A stretch of DNA of 64,000 nucleotides from Salegentibacter maritimus (GCF_016236915.1 NZ_JAEHOK010000005.1:62001-126000), one strand, 5' to 3'. Shown: positions 1 to 9,446, numbered from the stretch's first letter. The notes: generated by a model not told the origin, from the sequence alone. Made by a program: numbers and translations.

Positions 1-1
1 A

Positions 2-2728
2 AAATTGATTAATGATCAAAAAATTGGGGGTGTAATATTTTTCCAGGGCGATCCAGAAACACAGTTAACTTTGATGAACGATTATCAATTGGCTTCAAAA
101 GTTCCTTTGTTGGGTGCCATAGATGCCGAATGGGGTCTGGGAATGAGACTGGACAATACCATAAGCTATCCTTACCAAATGGCTCTGGGTGCTATCCAGG
201 ACGACAGTTTGGTGTATGAGCTGGGTTGTGAGGTTGCACGCCAAATAAAACGCACCGGCCTTCACCTTAATTTTGCACCGGTGGTAGATGTAAATAACAA
301 TCCCAACAACCCGGTAATTAATTACCGCTCTTTTGGTGAAAATAAAGAAAACGTTTCCCGCAAAGGAATTGCTTATATGAGGGGTATGCAAGATGCTAAT
401 TTATTGACATCGGCCAAGCATTTTCCCGGACATGGAGATACCGATACCGATTCCCATTATGCACTGCCCCAAATAAACCATCCTTTTGAAAGATTAGATT
501 CCTTAGAAATGTATCCTTTTAAAGAATTAATAGACGCCGGAATTGGAGGTGTGATGGTAGCGCATCTAAATATTCCCGCGCTAGATTCTACCGGGGTGCC
601 TTCAACCTTGTCAAAATCTATTATTACAGGTATTCTTAAAGATAGCTTAGGATTTAAAGGGTTAATTGTAACCGATGCCATGAATATGAAAGGGGTAACC
701 GCCGGAAACGAACCCGGTGTTGTAGATAAAGACGCTATTTTGGCCGGAAATGATCTTTTAGAGTTTACCGAAGATGTTCCTAGAGCTATTGAGGAGGTTA
801 GTAAAGCAGTACAACAAGGTCTAATAACCCAGGCAGCACTAGATGAAAGAGTGAGAAAAATTTTGGCGGTTAAACAATGGGTTGGCTTAAATGAGTTTAA
901 AGCGCAAAGCCCTAAAAATATTTTGAAGGAGATAAACACTCCTAAAGCAAAATTTTTAAACAGAAAACTGGTAGAAGCCTCACTTACCGTATTAAGGAAT
1001 AAAAACAGCATTTTACCTTTAAGAAAACTGGATACTTTAAAGATTGCTTCAATATCTTTTGGAGCTTCCGGGCAAACTGAATTTCAGAAAAGCCTAAATC
1101 TTTATACCGAAGTAAAAAACTTCCAGTTAAAGGCCGGTGCAAGTGCTTCTGAAGTAGCAAAAATCAAAGAAAAACTTTCAACATATAACCTGGTTATTGG
1201 TGGAATTCACGACGATAGCCGTTTTCCCCGCAATACGATGAAATTCTCTAAACCGGTAAAAGATTTTATCGCAGAACTTGCCGGGGAAGAGCATACGGTT
1301 TTTAGCTATTTTAAAAATCCGTATTCCTTAAATAAACTTGATGCGATTGAAAATGCTGCCGGTTTGGTTTTAACCTACCAGGATACCAAAACCACACAAG
1401 ACCTTGCCGCCCAGCTTATTTTTGGTGGGGTAGGAGCCAATGGAAGACTTCCTGTGAGCGTTGGTGAGAAGTTTAAATCTGGAGACGGATTGGATGTTAA
1501 GGGGAAAATAAGGTTAAAATATACACTACCTGAAGATGCCGGGATGAATTCTAATGTGCTTTATGGAGGTGTAGATTCTTTAATGCACGAAGCCATAAAA
1601 AAAAAAGCGACGCCGGGAGGGCAAATTTTAGTCGCTAAAGATGGAAAGGTAGTATTGCATAAAGCCTATGGTTTCCATGAATATAGCGATACCGTAAGAG
1701 TAAAAAAAAACGATATCTACGACCTGGCTTCGGTAACCAAAATTTCTTCGGCTTTACCGGCTTTAATGAAGTTACACGATGAAGGGAAATTTGAACTTGA
1801 TGCCGGTATAGAAGATTATTTACCCTATTTTAAGAATTCAAATAAAGCAGAGGTTCCTTTTAGGCAAATCCTTGCTCACCAGGCCAGGTTTAAGCCCTGG
1901 ATTCCCTATTGGAGAAATACGCTTCGTGAAAACGGAAGTCACAAATGGTTTACCTTTAAAAAGGATTCTTCCAGGCGCTTTCCTGTAAAAGTGAGTGAAG
2001 ATTTATGGTTACATCGCAATTACCAGAAGAAGATATTTAAAGCTATTAAAAAGTCAGACTTGGAAGATGAGGCGAAATATAAATATTCGGGCCTGGTTTT
2101 TTATTTATTGCCCTCAATAGTTGAAGAGATTTCCGGGGAAGATTTTAGAAAATATATCAATGAAAATTTTTATAATAAACTGGGTGCTATAAGCTTAGGT
2201 TATAACCCGCTGGAGCGCTTTGAAAAAAGCCGAATAGTCCCTACCGAACACGATTATTTATTCCGAAAAAAACCAATTCATGGAATGGTGCACGATGAAG
2301 GTGCAATAATGATGGGTGGTATTTCTGCCAACGCCGGACTTTTCTCTAACGCCAACGATCTTGCAAAACTAATGCAGATGTACCTTAATATGGGCGAATA
2401 TGGAGGGGAGCGTTATATTGAAGAAGAAACCTTAAAGGAATGGAGTACAGCCCAGTTTCCCGAAAATAACAATCACCGGGGGATAGGTTTTGATAAACCT
2501 TATTTAGAATATAAAGGCGAAAGCAGCAATACGGCAAAAGATGCCAGCAAAGCCAGTTTTGGCCATACAGGCTTTACGGGAATTTATGCCTGGGTAGACC
2601 CTGCCGAAGATTTGCTTTACCTGTTTCTTTCTAACCGGGTTTTACCTACAAGGGAAAATACAAGACTATACCAATTAAATACCAGAACTAATATACAGCA
2701 GGTTTTATATGATGCTATAGAGGAATAG
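2..2728 (+). CDS. GH3 (NagZ-type) N-acetylhexosaminidase fused to a beta-lactamase/serine hydrolase domain, 5' truncated
   Basis: The reading frame is open from the first base, so the true start and signal peptide lie upstream of the window. Numbering from the TTG at position 5, residues 1 to about 300 are a GH3 domain of the NagZ type: KHFPGHGDTDTDSH (138-151) carries the Asp-Ser-His dyad that replaces a Glu acid/base in NagZ, and VTDAM holds the nucleophile Asp224. Residues about 540-900 are a class C beta-lactamase-like serine hydrolase with SVTK (576-579) and HTG (854-856). The family is known to cleave beta-linked GlcNAc, usually in peptidoglycan or chitin-derived sugars. The fused hydrolase domain may act on peptide or ester groups of the same substrate (inference). 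This two-domain layout is common in Bacteroidota. A role in cell-wall recycling is likely but not proven. Confidence 0.88.
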   Translation, partial: KLINDQKIGGVIFFQGDPETQLTLMNDYQLASKVPLLGAIDAEWGLGMRLDNTISYPYQMALGAIQDDSLVYELGCEVARQIKRTGLHLNFAPVVDVNNNPNNPVINYRSFGENKENVSRKGIAYMRGMQDANLLTSAKHFPGHGDTDTDSHYALPQINHPFERLDSLEMYPFKELIDAGIGGVMVAHLNIPALDSTGVPSTLSKSIITGILKDSLGFKGLIVTDAMNMKGVTAGNEPGVVDKDAILAGNDLLEFTEDVPRAIEEVSKAVQQGLITQAALDERVRKILAVKQWVGLNEFKAQSPKNILKEINTPKAKFLNRKLVEASLTVLRNKNSILPLRKLDTLKIASISFGASGQTEFQKSLNLYTEVKNFQLKAGASASEVAKIKEKLSTYNLVIGGIHDDSRFPRNTMKFSKPVKDFIAELAGEEHTVFSYFKNPYSLNKLDAIENAAGLVLTYQDTKTTQDLAAQLIFGGVGANGRLPVSVGEKFKSGDGLDVKGKIRLKYTLPEDAGMNSNVLYGGVDSLMHEAIKKKATPGGQILVAKDGKVVLHKAYGFHEYSDTVRVKKNDIYDLASVTKISSALPALMKLHDEGKFELDAGIEDYLPYFKNSNKAEVPFRQILAHQARFKPWIPYWRNTLRENGSHKWFTFKKDSSRRFPVKVSEDLWLHRNYQKKIFKAIKKSDLEDEAKYKYSGLVFYLLPSIVEEISGEDFRKYINENFYNKLGAISLGYNPLERFEKSRIVPTEHDYLFRKKPIHGMVHDEGAIMMGGISANAGLFSNANDLAKLMQMYLNMGEYGGERYIEEETLKEWSTAQFPENNNHRGIGFDKPYLEYKGESSNTAKDASKASFGHTGFTGIYAWVDPAEDLLYLFLSNRVLPTRENTRLYQLNTRTNIQQVLYDAIEE

Positions 2729-2906
2729 TGTTTTAAGATTGGTTTATTGGCACCGCCAAAGGATGTAATACCCCTGGACTTGCCTCGAAATTAATAATTT
2801 GTTTTCAACGAATGCCTCGTGGACTTTTTCCAAGTTGATTTATTAATAAATATTCTGAATTAAAGAATAGATTTCTTAAACACTTTACATATTATCTAAT
2901 AAAGTA

Positions 2907-2914
2907 TATATTTG
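2907..2914 (+). promoter_or_regulatory. Bacteroidota-type -7 box upstream of the beta-barrel receptor gene
   Basis: TATATTTG matches the TAnnTTTG consensus exactly. TTTA at 2884-2887, 19 bp upstream, could be the -33 element (consensus TTTG). The in-frame TTG at 2912 lies inside this box, which argues for the ATG at 2945 as the translation start. Confidence 0.5.
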
Positions 2915-2944
2915 TTTGAATTTTTCGCAAACCATTCGAAGTAT

Positions 2945-5350
2945 ATGAACCGTAAATGCCCCCCCATCCTAATTACCCTACTACTTCTATCTTCTAACCC
3001 TTTTTTTGCACAAAACAGCTTAAAAGGAAAACTGGTAAATGAAGCCAGTGAACCGGTGGCATTTGCCAATGTTATTTTATTAAATTCACAAGATTCTACT
3101 TCTGTCTATAAAGGGGTTATTTCAGAAGATAATGGGGAGTTTTCTTTTAAGGAAGTTCCATCTGATAAATACCTCTTAAAAGTGAGTTTTGTAGGATATG
3201 AAGAATATCTACGCGAGATTTCAATAAATTCTGATAAAAAATTAAAGAAAATAATCTTAAAAGAAGCTGCCTCAAACTTAGATGAGGTAACTATTAAAAC
3301 CCGTAAACCAAATATTACACGAAGCATAGACCGTATTACTTTTGATGTTGAAAACTCAACACTTTCCAGCGGAAACAGCTGGGATATTTTGCGGCAAACC
3401 CCGGGAGTAATTATAAACCAGGGGCAATTGCAGGTTAGGAATGCCGGGGTAAGTGTCTATATAAACGATAGAAAAGTACAATTAACTGCCGATGAACTAC
3501 AAAACCTTTTGCAAAGTTATTCGGCCGAAAATATTAGTTCGGTTGAGGTAATTACCAATCCGCCGGCACGTTATGAAGCTGAAGGCGGTGCTATTCTAAA
3601 TATTAATACCACTTCAGCTATATCTCCCGGTTATAAAGGAAGTATAGAAGGAGCATACACACAGGGCATCGTTCCTAAATACCTGTTGGGAACCAGTCAT
3701 TATTGGAAAGGCGAAAAGTTAAATGTGTTTGCTAATTATACTTTTAGCCCCCGAAAGGAAATAAAGAGGGACGATAATTATATTAATTTCCCCTCTGATT
3801 TTGAATTCGATCAAAGATGGCAAACCGATTTTGAAAGAATAACACGTTCCCAGGCGCATAACGCCAATATTATTTTCGATTATGATTTTGATGAAAAGAA
3901 TAAGTTAAGCTTTTCTTCTAACCTCTTGTTCTCTCCCAATAAGACATTTGATAATTCAGTAAGCACTGATATTGCTACCCAGGCAAATACAGCTTTTTCT
4001 AATTTTAGAACCAATAGCGGTGTAACTACCGATGATAGTAATGTTGCATTAGATTTAAGTTATATTCACAGTTTTGAAAATGGGGGAACTATTTCGGCTG
4101 GGGCTCACTATACCAAATTTAACCAGGAGAGAGATCAAATGGTGGAAACCAATTATTTTTCAGGAAATGGTGAATTGGTGAATAATATTGCCTTTAATAC
4201 CGAAGCAATTCAGGATATCAACATTTTTACCGCCCAAATAGATTTAAGTACGAGTCTTGGAGCAACCGCATTTGAAAGCGGACTTAAATTATCGAGTATA
4301 GATTCAGAAAGTAGGATCGATTTCTTTAATGCCGAAAGCCTGGAAGAATTGTACGATAATCTTTCAGACGAATTTCATTACGATGAAAAGGTGTATGCAT
4401 TGTATGCCAGTGCGTCCCGCGACTGGGAACAGTGGAGCGCAAAATTGGGGCTAAGAGGGGAATATACCGATCTTTTAGGAATGTCTTTTTCAACCGATGA
4501 ATTAAACAGTCAGGAATATTTTGAATTATTTCCTACCGCTTACCTACAGTACCGGGCTTCAGATAATCATAGCTTTACCCTGGATTACAGCAGAAGAATT
4601 GAACGCCCACGTTATGAAAGTTTAAATCCATTCCGCTATTTTCTAAATGAAAACGATTTTAATGCGGGAAACCCGAATTTACGTGCTGCAATTAGTAATA
4701 ATTTCAACCTGAATTATACCTTAATGCAGAAGTATTTTTTTGATATTTATTATAGGGATAATGGCAGGTCTCCGGCTAGTTTGGCCTTTCAGGACAATCA
4801 AAATTTAACCATAAGAAGAATGCAGGCAAATCTTTTGGAGAGTAAAAGTTACGGCCTGGATATGCTGCACGGGCGTTCTGTTTTTGGCTGGTGGTATACA
4901 CAATTATATGCCTCTTTATTTCACGAAGAGAATAAATTTCTTGCTGTAGAGAGTGATAATGCCAAAGTAACCAACGAGATTGATGCGGTTTATACCCAGT
5001 TATACAATTCTTTTACACTATCAAAAGATGGTACTTTTTCGGGTAACTTAAGCTTTACCTATGTTTCAGATTTTATTTCGGGATCTTATAATTTTGATCC
5101 TTTTTCAACCTTAAATATTGGTTTTAGAAAAACACTTTGGAACAAGCGTGCAGAATTAAGCCTGAATATCCACGATATTTTTAATAATACTAATACCAGG
5201 CTTACTTCCCGGTATCTAAACCAGAATAATTCATTTTTTGCCCGTGAGGAAATGCGTTATGTTAGGCTTGGGTTTAAGTATAACTTCGGAAACTTTAGGC
5301 TAAAAGATAATCAACGTAGCATAGAAGCCGCCGAGAGGGATAGGTTGTAA
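2945..5350 (+). CDS. Outer-membrane beta-barrel receptor with N-terminal carboxypeptidase-regulatory-like domain
   Basis: An 801-residue protein read from the ATG at 2945. It opens with a signal peptide ending in FFAQ (about residue 24). Residues 25-110 form a CarboxypepD_reg-like domain (LKGKLVNEASEPVAFANV), about 115-215 a plug-like domain, and the rest a beta barrel of the OMP_b-brl_3 type. The plug region contains NPPARYEAEGGAILNI, typical of this non-SusC receptor group. It lacks a SusD partner and is shorter than SusC proteins. The family sits in the outer membrane and resembles TonB-dependent receptors; substrates are mostly unknown. An upstream promoter box and a following intergenic repeat suggest a monocistronic gene. 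Confidence 0.85.
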   Translation: MNRKCPPILITLLLLSSNPFFAQNSLKGKLVNEASEPVAFANVILLNSQDSTSVYKGVISEDNGEFSFKEVPSDKYLLKVSFVGYEEYLREISINSDKKLKKIILKEAASNLDEVTIKTRKPNITRSIDRITFDVENSTLSSGNSWDILRQTPGVIINQGQLQVRNAGVSVYINDRKVQLTADELQNLLQSYSAENISSVEVITNPPARYEAEGGAILNINTTSAISPGYKGSIEGAYTQGIVPKYLLGTSHYWKGEKLNVFANYTFSPRKEIKRDDNYINFPSDFEFDQRWQTDFERITRSQAHNANIIFDYDFDEKNKLSFSSNLLFSPNKTFDNSVSTDIATQANTAFSNFRTNSGVTTDDSNVALDLSYIHSFENGGTISAGAHYTKFNQERDQMVETNYFSGNGELVNNIAFNTEAIQDINIFTAQIDLSTSLGATAFESGLKLSSIDSESRIDFFNAESLEELYDNLSDEFHYDEKVYALYASASRDWEQWSAKLGLRGEYTDLLGMSFSTDELNSQEYFELFPTAYLQYRASDNHSFTLDYSRRIERPRYESLNPFRYFLNENDFNAGNPNLRAAISNNFNLNYTLMQKYFFDIYYRDNGRSPASLAFQDNQNLTIRRMQANLLESKSYGLDMLHGRSVFGWWYTQLYASLFHEENKFLAVESDNAKVTNEIDAVYTQLYNSFTLSKDGTFSGNLSFTYVSDFISGSYNFDPFSTLNIGFRKTLWNKRAELSLNIHDIFNNTNTRLTSRYLNQNNSFFAREEMRYVRLGFKYNFGNFRLKDNQRSIEAAERDRL

Positions 5351-5368
5351 AGGGCCGAATATGCTTTA

Positions 5369-5476
5369 TTCCGTCAAGCTGAACTTGTTTCAGCTTCTAA
5401 ACCTATACTGAAATTATATCTTGTTAGATCCCCGATAAAAAATCGAGGCAGGCTCTAAAATAAATTCAGAATGAGG
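5369..5476. repeat. Dispersed intergenic repeat, inverted pair
   Basis: Two halves of a repeat seen elsewhere in the window: a forward CTGAACTTGTTTCAG-type half near 5381-5395 and the facing half CTAAAATAAATTCAGAATGA at 5454-5473. The same motif recurs in the 6.6-7.1, 55.2-55.4 and 57.3-57.4 kb intergenic regions. The function is unknown; it may act as a transcription stop or RNA-end element. Confidence 0.55.
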
Positions 5477-5519
5477 GTTTATAGAGAAAATCCGATTTAA
5501 CTCCCTGCTTTTGGGAGGC

Positions 5520-5550
5520 TTGGGGTGGGCTTACTTTTTTTGTACTTTTG
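5520..5550 (+). promoter_or_regulatory. Promoter of dusB
   Basis: TTG at 5520-5522 and TACTTTTG (TAnnTTTG) at 5543-5550 are 20 bp apart, the expected spacing for the Bacteroidota primary sigma factor. The leader to the GTG start at 5570 would be short, about 15 bases. Confidence 0.55.
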
Positions 5551-5569
5551 CACTCCAAAATAAATTAAA

Positions 5570-6562
5570 GTGGCTAAAATAGGAAATATAGATGTAGGAG
5601 ACTTCCCGTTGCTGTTGGCACCGATGGAAGATGTGAGTGACCCGCCATTTCGGGCGCTTTGCAAAGAGCAGGGAGCAGATGTGGTTTATACCGAGTTTAT
5701 TTCTTCAGAAGGGCTTATTCGCGACGCCGCGAAAAGTACCATGAAACTTGATATTTATGAAAAAGAACGCCCGGTAGGTATTCAAATTTTTGGGGCCAAC
5801 CTGGAATCTATGCTGCAATCGGTAGAGATTGTAGAGAAATCCAATCCCGATATTATTGATATCAATTTTGGTTGTCCTGTTAAAAAAGTAGTTTCCAAAG
5901 GTGCCGGGGCCGGTATTTTAAAAGATATAGATCTTATGGTTTCCCTTACAGAAGCCATGGTGAAACATACTAACCTGCCGATAACCGTAAAAACCCGATT
6001 GGGTTGGGATAATGACTCTATAAAAATTGTTGAGGTTGCCGAAAGGTTACAGGATGTAGGCTGTAAGGCCATTTCTATTCACGGAAGGACCCGTGTACAA
6101 ATGTATAAGGGCGAAGCTGATTGGGCACCAATTTCCGAAGTGAAGAATAATCCGCGAATGCATATTCCGGTTTTTGGAAATGGCGATGTAGATACGCCCG
6201 AAAGAGCAGTGGAAATGAGGGATAAATTTGGTCTGGACGGTGCCATGATTGGTCGTGCGGCTATTGGTTATCCCTGGTTTTTTAGAGAGGTAAAACATTA
6301 TTTTGAAACCGGAGAGCACTTAGCGCCACCAACAATGATAGAACGTTTAGATGCCGCAAGGCGTCATTTACAAATGTCCATTGACTGGAAAGGGGAAAAG
6401 TTGGGTGTTTTTGAAACCCGTCGCCACTACACGAATTACTTTAAAGGAATACCACATTTTAAAGAATACCGAATGAAAATGGTGACCAGCGATGATGCTG
6501 TAGATGTTTTTGCGGCTTTTGATGAGGTAGAACGCGACTTTTCTGATTTTCAGTTTGCTTAA
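5570..6562 (+). CDS. dusB: tRNA-dihydrouridine synthase (DusB type)
   Basis: A 330-residue flavoenzyme that reduces uridine to dihydrouridine in the D-loop of tRNAs. It shows LLAPMEDVSD near the N-terminus, INFGCPVKKV with the catalytic Cys102, the HGRTR phosphate-binding motif and a FMN-site motif GNGDV. Length and order match the Dus family; DusB is the usual single Dus of Flavobacteriia. The start is GTG at 5570, since no ATG fits the conserved N-terminus (MAKIGNIDVGDFPLLLAPME). The gene stands alone between two repeat-containing intergenic regions and has its own promoter. Confidence 0.93.
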   Translation: MAKIGNIDVGDFPLLLAPMEDVSDPPFRALCKEQGADVVYTEFISSEGLIRDAAKSTMKLDIYEKERPVGIQIFGANLESMLQSVEIVEKSNPDIIDINFGCPVKKVVSKGAGAGILKDIDLMVSLTEAMVKHTNLPITVKTRLGWDNDSIKIVEVAERLQDVGCKAISIHGRTRVQMYKGEADWAPISEVKNNPRMHIPVFGNGDVDTPERAVEMRDKFGLDGAMIGRAAIGYPWFFREVKHYFETGEHLAPPTMIERLDAARRHLQMSIDWKGEKLGVFETRRHYTNYFKGIPHFKEYRMKMVTSDDAVDVFAAFDEVERDFSDFQFA

Positions 6563-6572
6563 ACATAATTTA

Positions 6573-7272
6573 GTCATCCTGAACTTGTTTCAGGATCTAA
6601 TACCTTAGAAATAGTATTTCGGAAGTTTACTTATTTTTTGAAAAATAAAAAGAACCCTTCTCCTTATTTCAAGGTTAGTTGGAGGGGTTTCTTTTTATAG
6701 TGCTTTTGCGTTCTTAATTTGTTGGGTGTTTAACCACCCCTTTCTTCAGCTACGCTAAATTCATTCCCCTCCTTGAGAAGGAGGGCAGCTGTTATCTAGG
6801 TCATCCTGAATTTATTTCAGGATCTAATTATTTAACAAGTATGAATTCCGTTTTATTTATAAGTTTTTAGAAACAATAAAGCTCCTCCCCTTATTTTCAA
6901 GGGAAGGTGGCCGCCAGGTCGGAGGGGTTTGATGTTGCAGAATTTAAGCGTTTTTATTTTCTGGATGTTTAACCACCCCTTTCTTCAGCTACACTGAATT
7001 CATTCCCCTCCTTAGGAAGGAGGGCAGCTGTTATCTCCGTCATCGTGAATTTATTTCAGGATCTAATCATTTAACAAGTATGAATTCTGATTTTATTTAT
7101 ACGTTTTTAGAAAAATAAAGTTCCTCCCCTTATTTTAAAGGGGAGGTGGCCGCCAGGTCGGAGGGGTTTTATGTTGCAGAATTTTTGTGTTTTTACTTTG
7201 TGAGTGTTTAACCACCTCTTTCTTCAGCTACACTGAATTCATTCCCTTCCTCGGGAAGGAGGGGGAGCGTTT
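6573..7272. repeat. Tandem intergenic repeat, period 239 bp, about 2.9 copies
   Basis: The word TGTTTAACCACC begins at 6727, 6966 and 7205, and GTCATCNTGAATTTATTTCAGG at 6800 and 7039: every pair is exactly 239 bp apart. A diverged earlier copy starts with GTCATCCTGAACTTG at 6573, 227 bp before its counterpart. Each unit contains a CCCTCCTT/AAGGAGGG hairpin, the dispersed GTCATCCTGAA element and a CCTCCCC...GGAGGGG hairpin block. No credible gene lies in this 760-bp stretch. Confidence 0.85.
6641..6698 (+). terminator. Possible terminator after dusB
   Basis: AAAAAGAACCC...CTCC (about 6648-6663) can pair with GGAGGGGTTTCTTTTT (6681-6696), giving an imperfect hairpin with a T-rich 3' arm about 80 bases after the dusB stop. 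It lies inside the first, diverged copy of the tandem repeat. Confidence 0.4.
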
Positions 7273-7322
7273 AAAGTTATAAGATTCGCGTATTCGTGGC
7301 CAGCTAAAATACCAGAGGGGTT

Positions 7323-8528
7323 TTACACCGCCTTTAAAGCTTTTTTACTACTTCCAGCCGCAATAAAAGATGCGAGCAGCCCCAGGATTCCTATGGTAAA
7401 AATCACGATTAAAATATTTTCAAGCGTGATAGCTACGGGATAAGGAAGGCTGGGTGTAATCATAACCAAATTGAATTGCAGTTGGAGAAATACTAAGAGG
7501 ATTGCAGCCGATAAGCCTATGGCGCCGCCAATAAGCGTCATGAGCATTCCCTGGGTAAAGAAAATCTTTTTTATTTGACGTTCAGAAGCTCCCAGGTTAA
7601 ACAGGGTTTTAATGTTCTCCCGTTTATCAAGAATTACCATAATTATTGAGCCTACAACATTAAAAAGCGCAATAATTAAAACCAGGGTAAAAATAAGATA
7701 GACCGCAAGATTTTCGGTATTGAGCATTTTATAGAGCATCTCGTTGAGTTGCGCCCGGTTCTTTATGATGATTTCATCACCCAGAAGTGCTTTAATCTGC
7801 TGGGTTACCAGTTCGGCGTCTGCATTTGGAGCGATTTTAATTTCTACAGCCGAAAAAGTATTTTCGTCTAATTCTAAAAGGTTTCGGGCAAAACTAAGGT
7901 TAGAAAACACATATTTGTCATCTAATTCTTCATTTACGCTGTAAATCCCGCTAACAATAACTTTTTCCTGGTTAAAAGCCTGGCCTGGATTTAAGCCGGT
8001 AATTTGCCCTTTTCCCGGGCGCGGCACCATAATATTTAATAGGTGCTGGTAATTAAAAATGCTAAGCCCCAGTTTTCGGGAAATAGTATTGCCAACTACC
8101 ACCTGTGCCTCGCTATTGGTTAACCACGAACCGGAAACTGCACTGTCTATTTGGGTTACCTGCCGGTAATTTTTATCTACCCCTTTTATAAATGCTGTAT
8201 GGTTTTTATTGCGATAGTCAAGGAAAATGCGTTCTTCAATAATTTTACTAAAGCTTGAAACTCCTTCAATTTCAATTAATTCTGCTGCTTTATTTTCAGG
8301 GAACTGAAATGTTTTTCCGCTTGACGGTAATATTTTTAAATCGGGATCAAATTTATTGGAAAAAGAAAGGCTAAAGTCTTTGAGACCGGCGAAGCCCGAG
8401 AGCACAATAAATAGCGAAAAAGCCCCTGCAAATACACCCACAGCGGCAATAATGGTAATAATATTAATAGCATTATTGCTGCTTTTGCTAAACAAATAGC
8501 GCCTGGCGATGTAAAAGGGGAACTTCAA
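7323..8528 (-). CDS. ABC transporter permease, FtsX/LolC-LolE type
   Basis: A 401-residue inner-membrane protein. One membrane helix lies near residues 20-45 (NAINIITIIAAVGVFAGAFS), followed by a periplasmic MacB-like domain of about 220 residues and three C-terminal helices (about 275-395). This is the four-helix FtsX layout of lipoprotein-releasing LolC/E and related exporters. The likely role is extraction of lipoproteins or other cargo from the inner membrane, with an ATPase encoded elsewhere. It starts one base after the rbfA stop, so the two genes probably share a transcript. The exact substrate cannot be told from sequence. Confidence 0.85.
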   Translation of the reverse strand: MKFPFYIARRYLFSKSSNNAINIITIIAAVGVFAGAFSLFIVLSGFAGLKDFSLSFSNKFDPDLKILPSSGKTFQFPENKAAELIEIEGVSSFSKIIEERIFLDYRNKNHTAFIKGVDKNYRQVTQIDSAVSGSWLTNSEAQVVVGNTISRKLGLSIFNYQHLLNIMVPRPGKGQITGLNPGQAFNQEKVIVSGIYSVNEELDDKYVFSNLSFARNLLELDENTFSAVEIKIAPNADAELVTQQIKALLGDEIIIKNRAQLNEMLYKMLNTENLAVYLIFTLVLIIALFNVVGSIIMVILDKRENIKTLFNLGASERQIKKIFFTQGMLMTLIGGAIGLSAAILLVFLQLQFNLVMITPSLPYPVAITLENILIVIFTIGILGLLASFIAAGSSKKALKAV

Positions 8529-8529
8529 A

Positions 8530-8925
8530 TTAAGATTTTTTGCGACGCTCCAATAAATCTGGATTAGAGATAGGGTCTTCCTCTCCTTTAATAGACTTTT
8601 CTATGTTTTCTATATATTCCAGCGAATCGTCCAGGTAGTAATTAATTTCAGGCATTTTTCTAAGTTGATGTTTGGTGCGCTGTGCCAACTCGTGCTTTAT
8701 CTTAGACTTTCCAAGATTGATTTCTTCAATAACTTCCTGCGCATGTTTCTGCGGAAAAATGCTAACATAAGCCTTTGCTATAGAAAGGTCTGTGGTCACT
8801 TTTACTTTAGAGACCGAAATAATTACTCCTGTTCTCCCGGCATCTTTTAGGTTTTTTTGCAGGATATCGGCTAGATCGCGCTGCAAAACCCCTCCTATTT
8901 TCTTTTGTCTGTTTGTCTCTTCCAT
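8530..8925 (-). CDS. rbfA: 30S ribosome-binding factor A
   Basis: A 131-residue protein of the RbfA family, which helps mature the 3' end and 5' helix of 16S rRNA in the small subunit. The N-terminus (ETNRQKKIGGVLQRDLADIL) and the core VSKVKVTTDLSIAKAYVSIF are diagnostic, followed by the HELAQRTKHQLRKMPEI helix. The lysine-rich C-terminal tail is common in the family. It is the first gene of a two-gene minus-strand unit with the FtsX-type permease. A promoter-like box ends only four bases before the ATG, so the mRNA may be leaderless or nearly so. Confidence 0.95.
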   Translation of the reverse strand: MEETNRQKKIGGVLQRDLADILQKNLKDAGRTGVIISVSKVKVTTDLSIAKAYVSIFPQKHAQEVIEEINLGKSKIKHELAQRTKHQLRKMPEINYYLDDSLEYIENIEKSIKGEEDPISNPDLLERRKKS

Positions 8926-8929
8926 ACGG

Positions 8930-8937
8930 CAAAAATA
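8930..8937 (-). promoter_or_regulatory. -7 promoter box of rbfA, implying a very short leader
   Basis: On the minus strand TATTTTTG matches TAnnTTTG and ends four bases before the rbfA ATG. No clear TTTG -33 element was found at the usual distance. Confidence 0.4.
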
Positions 8938-9047
8938 CTACAATAAATTGGTATGCGCATAAGATCTTAGGTTGATGCGTGTTCTAATGCTTTTTGAATA
9001 TATAAAATTAGAAGTTTAACTTGCTGCATCTACTTAAAAATAGAAAA

Positions 9048-9446
9048 ATGAAGAAAATTGAGCATATTGGGATTGCCGTAAAAGATCTGGAAGCGGCAAA
9101 TGCCACTTATAAAGCGGTTTTAGGGAGTGAGCATTATAAAACCGAAACCGTGGAAAGTGAGGGAGTGAGTACCTCTTTTTTTAAAATTGGCGAGAGTAAA
9201 ATTGAATTACTGGCGGCTACAAATCCTGAAAGCCCTATTGCAAAGTTTATTGAAAAGCGTGGCGAAGGAATTCACCATATGGCCTTTGCGGTAGATGATA
9301 TTAAAGCCGAAATCGCCCGATTGGAAAAAGAAGGTTTTAAGCTGATAAATACCGAACCCAAAGCGGGCGCCGATAATAAGTTGGTGGCTTTTATGCATCC
9401 TAAAAGCAGTCACGGGGTTTTGGTAGAATTATGCCAGGAAAAGTAA
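9048..9446 (+). CDS. mce: Methylmalonyl-CoA epimerase
   Basis: A 132-residue vicinal-oxygen-chelate (glyoxalase-fold) protein read from the ATG at 9048; the in-frame TTG at 9021 would add nine non-conserved residues. The family interconverts (2R)- and (2S)-methylmalonyl-CoA in propionate and succinyl-CoA metabolism. Visible family marks are KIEHIGIAVKDLEAA with the first metal-binding His, GIHHMAFAVDDI with the second, and the C-terminal SSHGVLVELCQ with the metal-binding Glu. Length fits the family. It is divergent from rbfA and upstream of the tRNA. Confidence 0.92.
   Translation: MKKIEHIGIAVKDLEAANATYKAVLGSEHYKTETVESEGVSTSFFKIGESKIELLAATNPESPIAKFIEKRGEGIHHMAFAVDDIKAEIARLEKEGFKLINTEPKAGADNKLVAFMHPKSSHGVLVELCQEK

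Noticed and set aside
457-1011. Open frame of 184 codons on the minus strand inside the GH3 fusion gene
   Set aside because: Fully inside a well-supported gene on the other strand, with no family motif; a frame shadow.
6727-7272. Tandem repeat read as a CRISPR array
   Set aside because: The unit is 239 bp with variation throughout and no short repeat/unique spacer pattern, and no cas genes are present.
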